This document shows positions 4,356 through 5,812 of a stretch of DNA of 5,812 nt, one piece after another. Both the position numbers and the translations under genes were made by a program. Below the pieces are notes generated by a model. It was not told the DNA's origin, ran no database searches, and worked only from the letters and a program-made list of their open reading frames with translations. Each line of letters begins with the position of its first letter. The first letter of the stretch is position 1. The DNA is from Syntrophomonadaceae bacterium (GTDB lineage: Bacteria > Bacillota > Dethiobacteria > DTU022 > UBA8154), in the NCBI GenBank assembly GCA_007122565.1, contig SKTJ01000091.1, positions 1-5,812 of the forward strand, in the 5' to 3' direction.

Positions 4356-5812
4356 CTAAACAACCAACACATTCCAAAAGGAAAAGAACCACAGCAACAC
4401 CATTGTGGCAATTGCAAACAACGTGTAATGAATGCGCCCGGGAGTTCGCCAGTATCCTTTCACCCAGGCGAATACCGCAAAGATCACGACTGCCATTCCT
4501 ACAATGGCCATCACTAGTGGCACCAAATTGAGCAATGCTATCCATGCAGGCGTTTCGCCATAAGCCATTGCCGGCAAACCATACACAGGATCCGGTTCAC
4601 TTGCAACAATCGTCTCCAGCACAAAAGCTAAAGTGAGAAGCCCATACGCGATGGCCACCCCCTTTGCTACTTTCGCCACTTTTGAAACGACTAATGGTTG
4701 CTCCCTTTTTTTATGACGGATCTTTTGCATGGCTGCCTTGATTACCCAATATAAAGGGCTCCCGATAACGAACAGTACAGCCAGAATTAGCATCAGGATG
4801 TTCAATATACTTGCCTCATACCATGCCGCTTTGGAATAGCTCATGGGGCCATCTGTCATAAGCATCGTTTTCCCCATGGGATCTGTCCCGAACACAATCG
4901 TCCGGAAATCACCGCCAAAGTCTTGTGTTCTTCCTACTCTCAAATTGTGATACACACCCGGCTCAATTTCTACGAACCGGTTTGTTTCACCCAGGTGTGT
5001 GACCAATAAATAGCCCTCTTCGTCCGCATCAACATGAATCTGCCCCATGATAAGGCTGAGAAATTTATCTGAAGTTGTAAACGCGCGCCGGTTTGCATGA
5101 TACTCGCCTGCAAACTCCCTCGAACGTTCGGCCATGCCGGCAGCAGGTGTGGGCTCAGTTACAATGCTATCCGGGAAATAACGATCCATAAACGAATGAA
5201 ATACTTCGATGTACAAAAGAGGGTTCCCGCCACTAAATGAAATAAAAATGCCTGCCTGTTCTTCCGGCAACAAATAAAACCCCGTATCAAAAAGCATGGT
5301 ACCACCTGGATGAAAAAGTGTCCGTCGACCGTTGAACGTACCCTCAATAAAACCATGGGCCATCCCATCCAGACGGGGATGATGTGTAAACAGCTGACTG
5401 AACATTTTCCCCGCTGTTTCCGCTTGAAGAATGCTTGCTCCCTCAAGTTGACCCTCTTGAAGATGGGACAACATAAACCGGGCCATATCCGAAGCCGTAC
5501 TGCTCATACTGCCCGCAGGCTCAGTAAAAAACTCAAATTTTCCCTCACGAAACTCCCCGTCCACATAGCGATATGCTTTAGCCATATAGCCTGCCAAATC
5601 CCCGGGCAAAGGCTGACGGAATGTACTGTGCTCCATACCCAGCGGTTTATAAATATTCTTTTCAATATATTGTGCAAAAGGCATGCCTGACACCAGTTCC
5701 ACAATGTAACCTGCTAAAATTGTACCGTAATTGGAATATGCAGACACCTCACCAGCAGGAAAAACCCGTGCAGGCAGGTGTTTGCGAACGTACAGGTCAA
5801 GGGGAACCAATT
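4356..5812 (-). CDS. Beta-lactamase-family serine hydrolase with four C-terminal membrane helices (N-terminus missing)
   Basis: This is the C-terminal part of a serine hydrolase of the class C beta-lactamase/penicillin-binding-protein fold (Pfam Beta-lactamase type). The reading frame is open to the right edge, so the start and the SxxK nucleophile motif are outside the window. Residues are numbered from the TTG codon at 5810, which is internal and not a start. The second catalytic motif, YSN, is at residues 25-27, followed by the usual LAGYIVE helix. The third motif is FHPGGT around 166-171; HxG replaces the KTG of true beta-lactamases, as is common in esterase- and peptidase-like members. 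A beta-rich middle domain covers roughly 230-325. Four hydrophobic segments follow, at about 334-357, 384-402, 422-449 and 462-484. The catalytic domain probably faces outward, anchored by this tail. Substrate is unknown; peptidoglycan peptides, D-amino-acid peptides or esters are possible. The gene ends in TAG, and about 440 bases separate it from the next start. Confidence 0.9.
   Translation of the reverse strand, partial: LVPLDLYVRKHLPARVFPAGEVSAYSNYGTILAGYIVELVSGMPFAQYIEKNIYKPLGMEHSTFRQPLPGDLAGYMAKAYRYVDGEFREGKFEFFTEPAGSMSSTASDMARFMLSHLQEGQLEGASILQAETAGKMFSQLFTHHPRLDGMAHGFIEGTFNGRRTLFHPGGTMLFDTGFYLLPEEQAGIFISFSGGNPLLYIEVFHSFMDRYFPDSIVTEPTPAAGMAERSREFAGEYHANRRAFTTSDKFLSLIMGQIHVDADEEGYLLVTHLGETNRFVEIEPGVYHNLRVGRTQDFGGDFRTIVFGTDPMGKTMLMTDGPMSYSKAAWYEASILNILMLILAVLFVIGSPLYWVIKAAMQKIRHKKREQPLVVSKVAKVAKGVAIAYGLLTLAFVLETIVASEPDPVYGLPAMAYGETPAWIALLNLVPLVMAIVGMAVVIFAVFAWVKGYWRTPGRIHYTLFAIATMVLLWFFSFWNVLVV

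Noticed and set aside
4115..4517. Plus-strand frames of 68 and 86 codons in and beyond the AT-rich gap
   Set aside because: No ribosome binding site. The hydrophobic stretch simply reflects AT-rich DNA, and the second frame is antisense to the hydrolase membrane tail.
1..5812. CRISPR array, tRNA/rRNA genes, insertion sequence or phage attachment site
   Set aside because: I saw no regularly spaced repeats, no tRNA-like cloverleaf arms, no transposase motif and no terminal inverted repeats.

Overview
The window looks like chromosome from a low-to-mid GC Gram-positive bacterium (Bacillota; a clostridial or Paenibacillus-like lineage would fit). This is inferred from strong AGGAGG-type ribosome binding sites, frequent GTG and TTG starts, two lipobox lipoproteins with short Gram-positive-style signal peptides, and envelope genes reminiscent of families common in that phylum. 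No taxonomic marker is present, so it remains an inference. I see no RNA gene, mobile element or CRISPR array.

Every gene I can support lies on the minus strand, so transcription runs from right to left. At the right edge (4356-5812) is the C-terminal part of a beta-lactamase-fold serine hydrolase followed by a four-helix membrane tail; its N-terminus and catalytic SxxK motif lie outside the window. After it comes an AT-rich gap of about 440 bases (3918-4355) with a weak promoter candidate and a perfect short palindrome. This gap probably separates two transcription units.

The second unit has, in order of transcription: a lipoprotein with two BamE/BLIP-like repeats (3204-3917); a larger lipoprotein of a recognisable but unnamed type with a BamE-like C-terminal segment (2100-3116); a 38-codon small ORF (1962-2078) whose stop codon sits inside the next gene's ribosome binding site; a four-helix membrane protein (1508-1957); an AT-rich two-helix membrane protein with an extracytoplasmic domain (958-1479); and the N-terminal 286 codons of a membrane-anchored S41-family (C-terminal-processing-like) peptidase that runs off the left edge (1-860). 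The S41 gene has no stop codon in the window, so it could be missed by a scan that requires closed ORFs.

All products except perhaps the small ORF are predicted to act at or outside the cytoplasmic membrane. The common theme is the cell envelope: two serine-dependent hydrolase families at the ends, and lipoproteins and small membrane proteins between them. A functional link between these proteins is only an inference from position. Nothing here matches a known defence, toxin or secretion system. The most noteworthy items are the small coupled ORF, the paired BamE/BLIP-like lipoproteins beside a beta-lactamase-fold protein, and the AT-rich gap with its GC-rich island.
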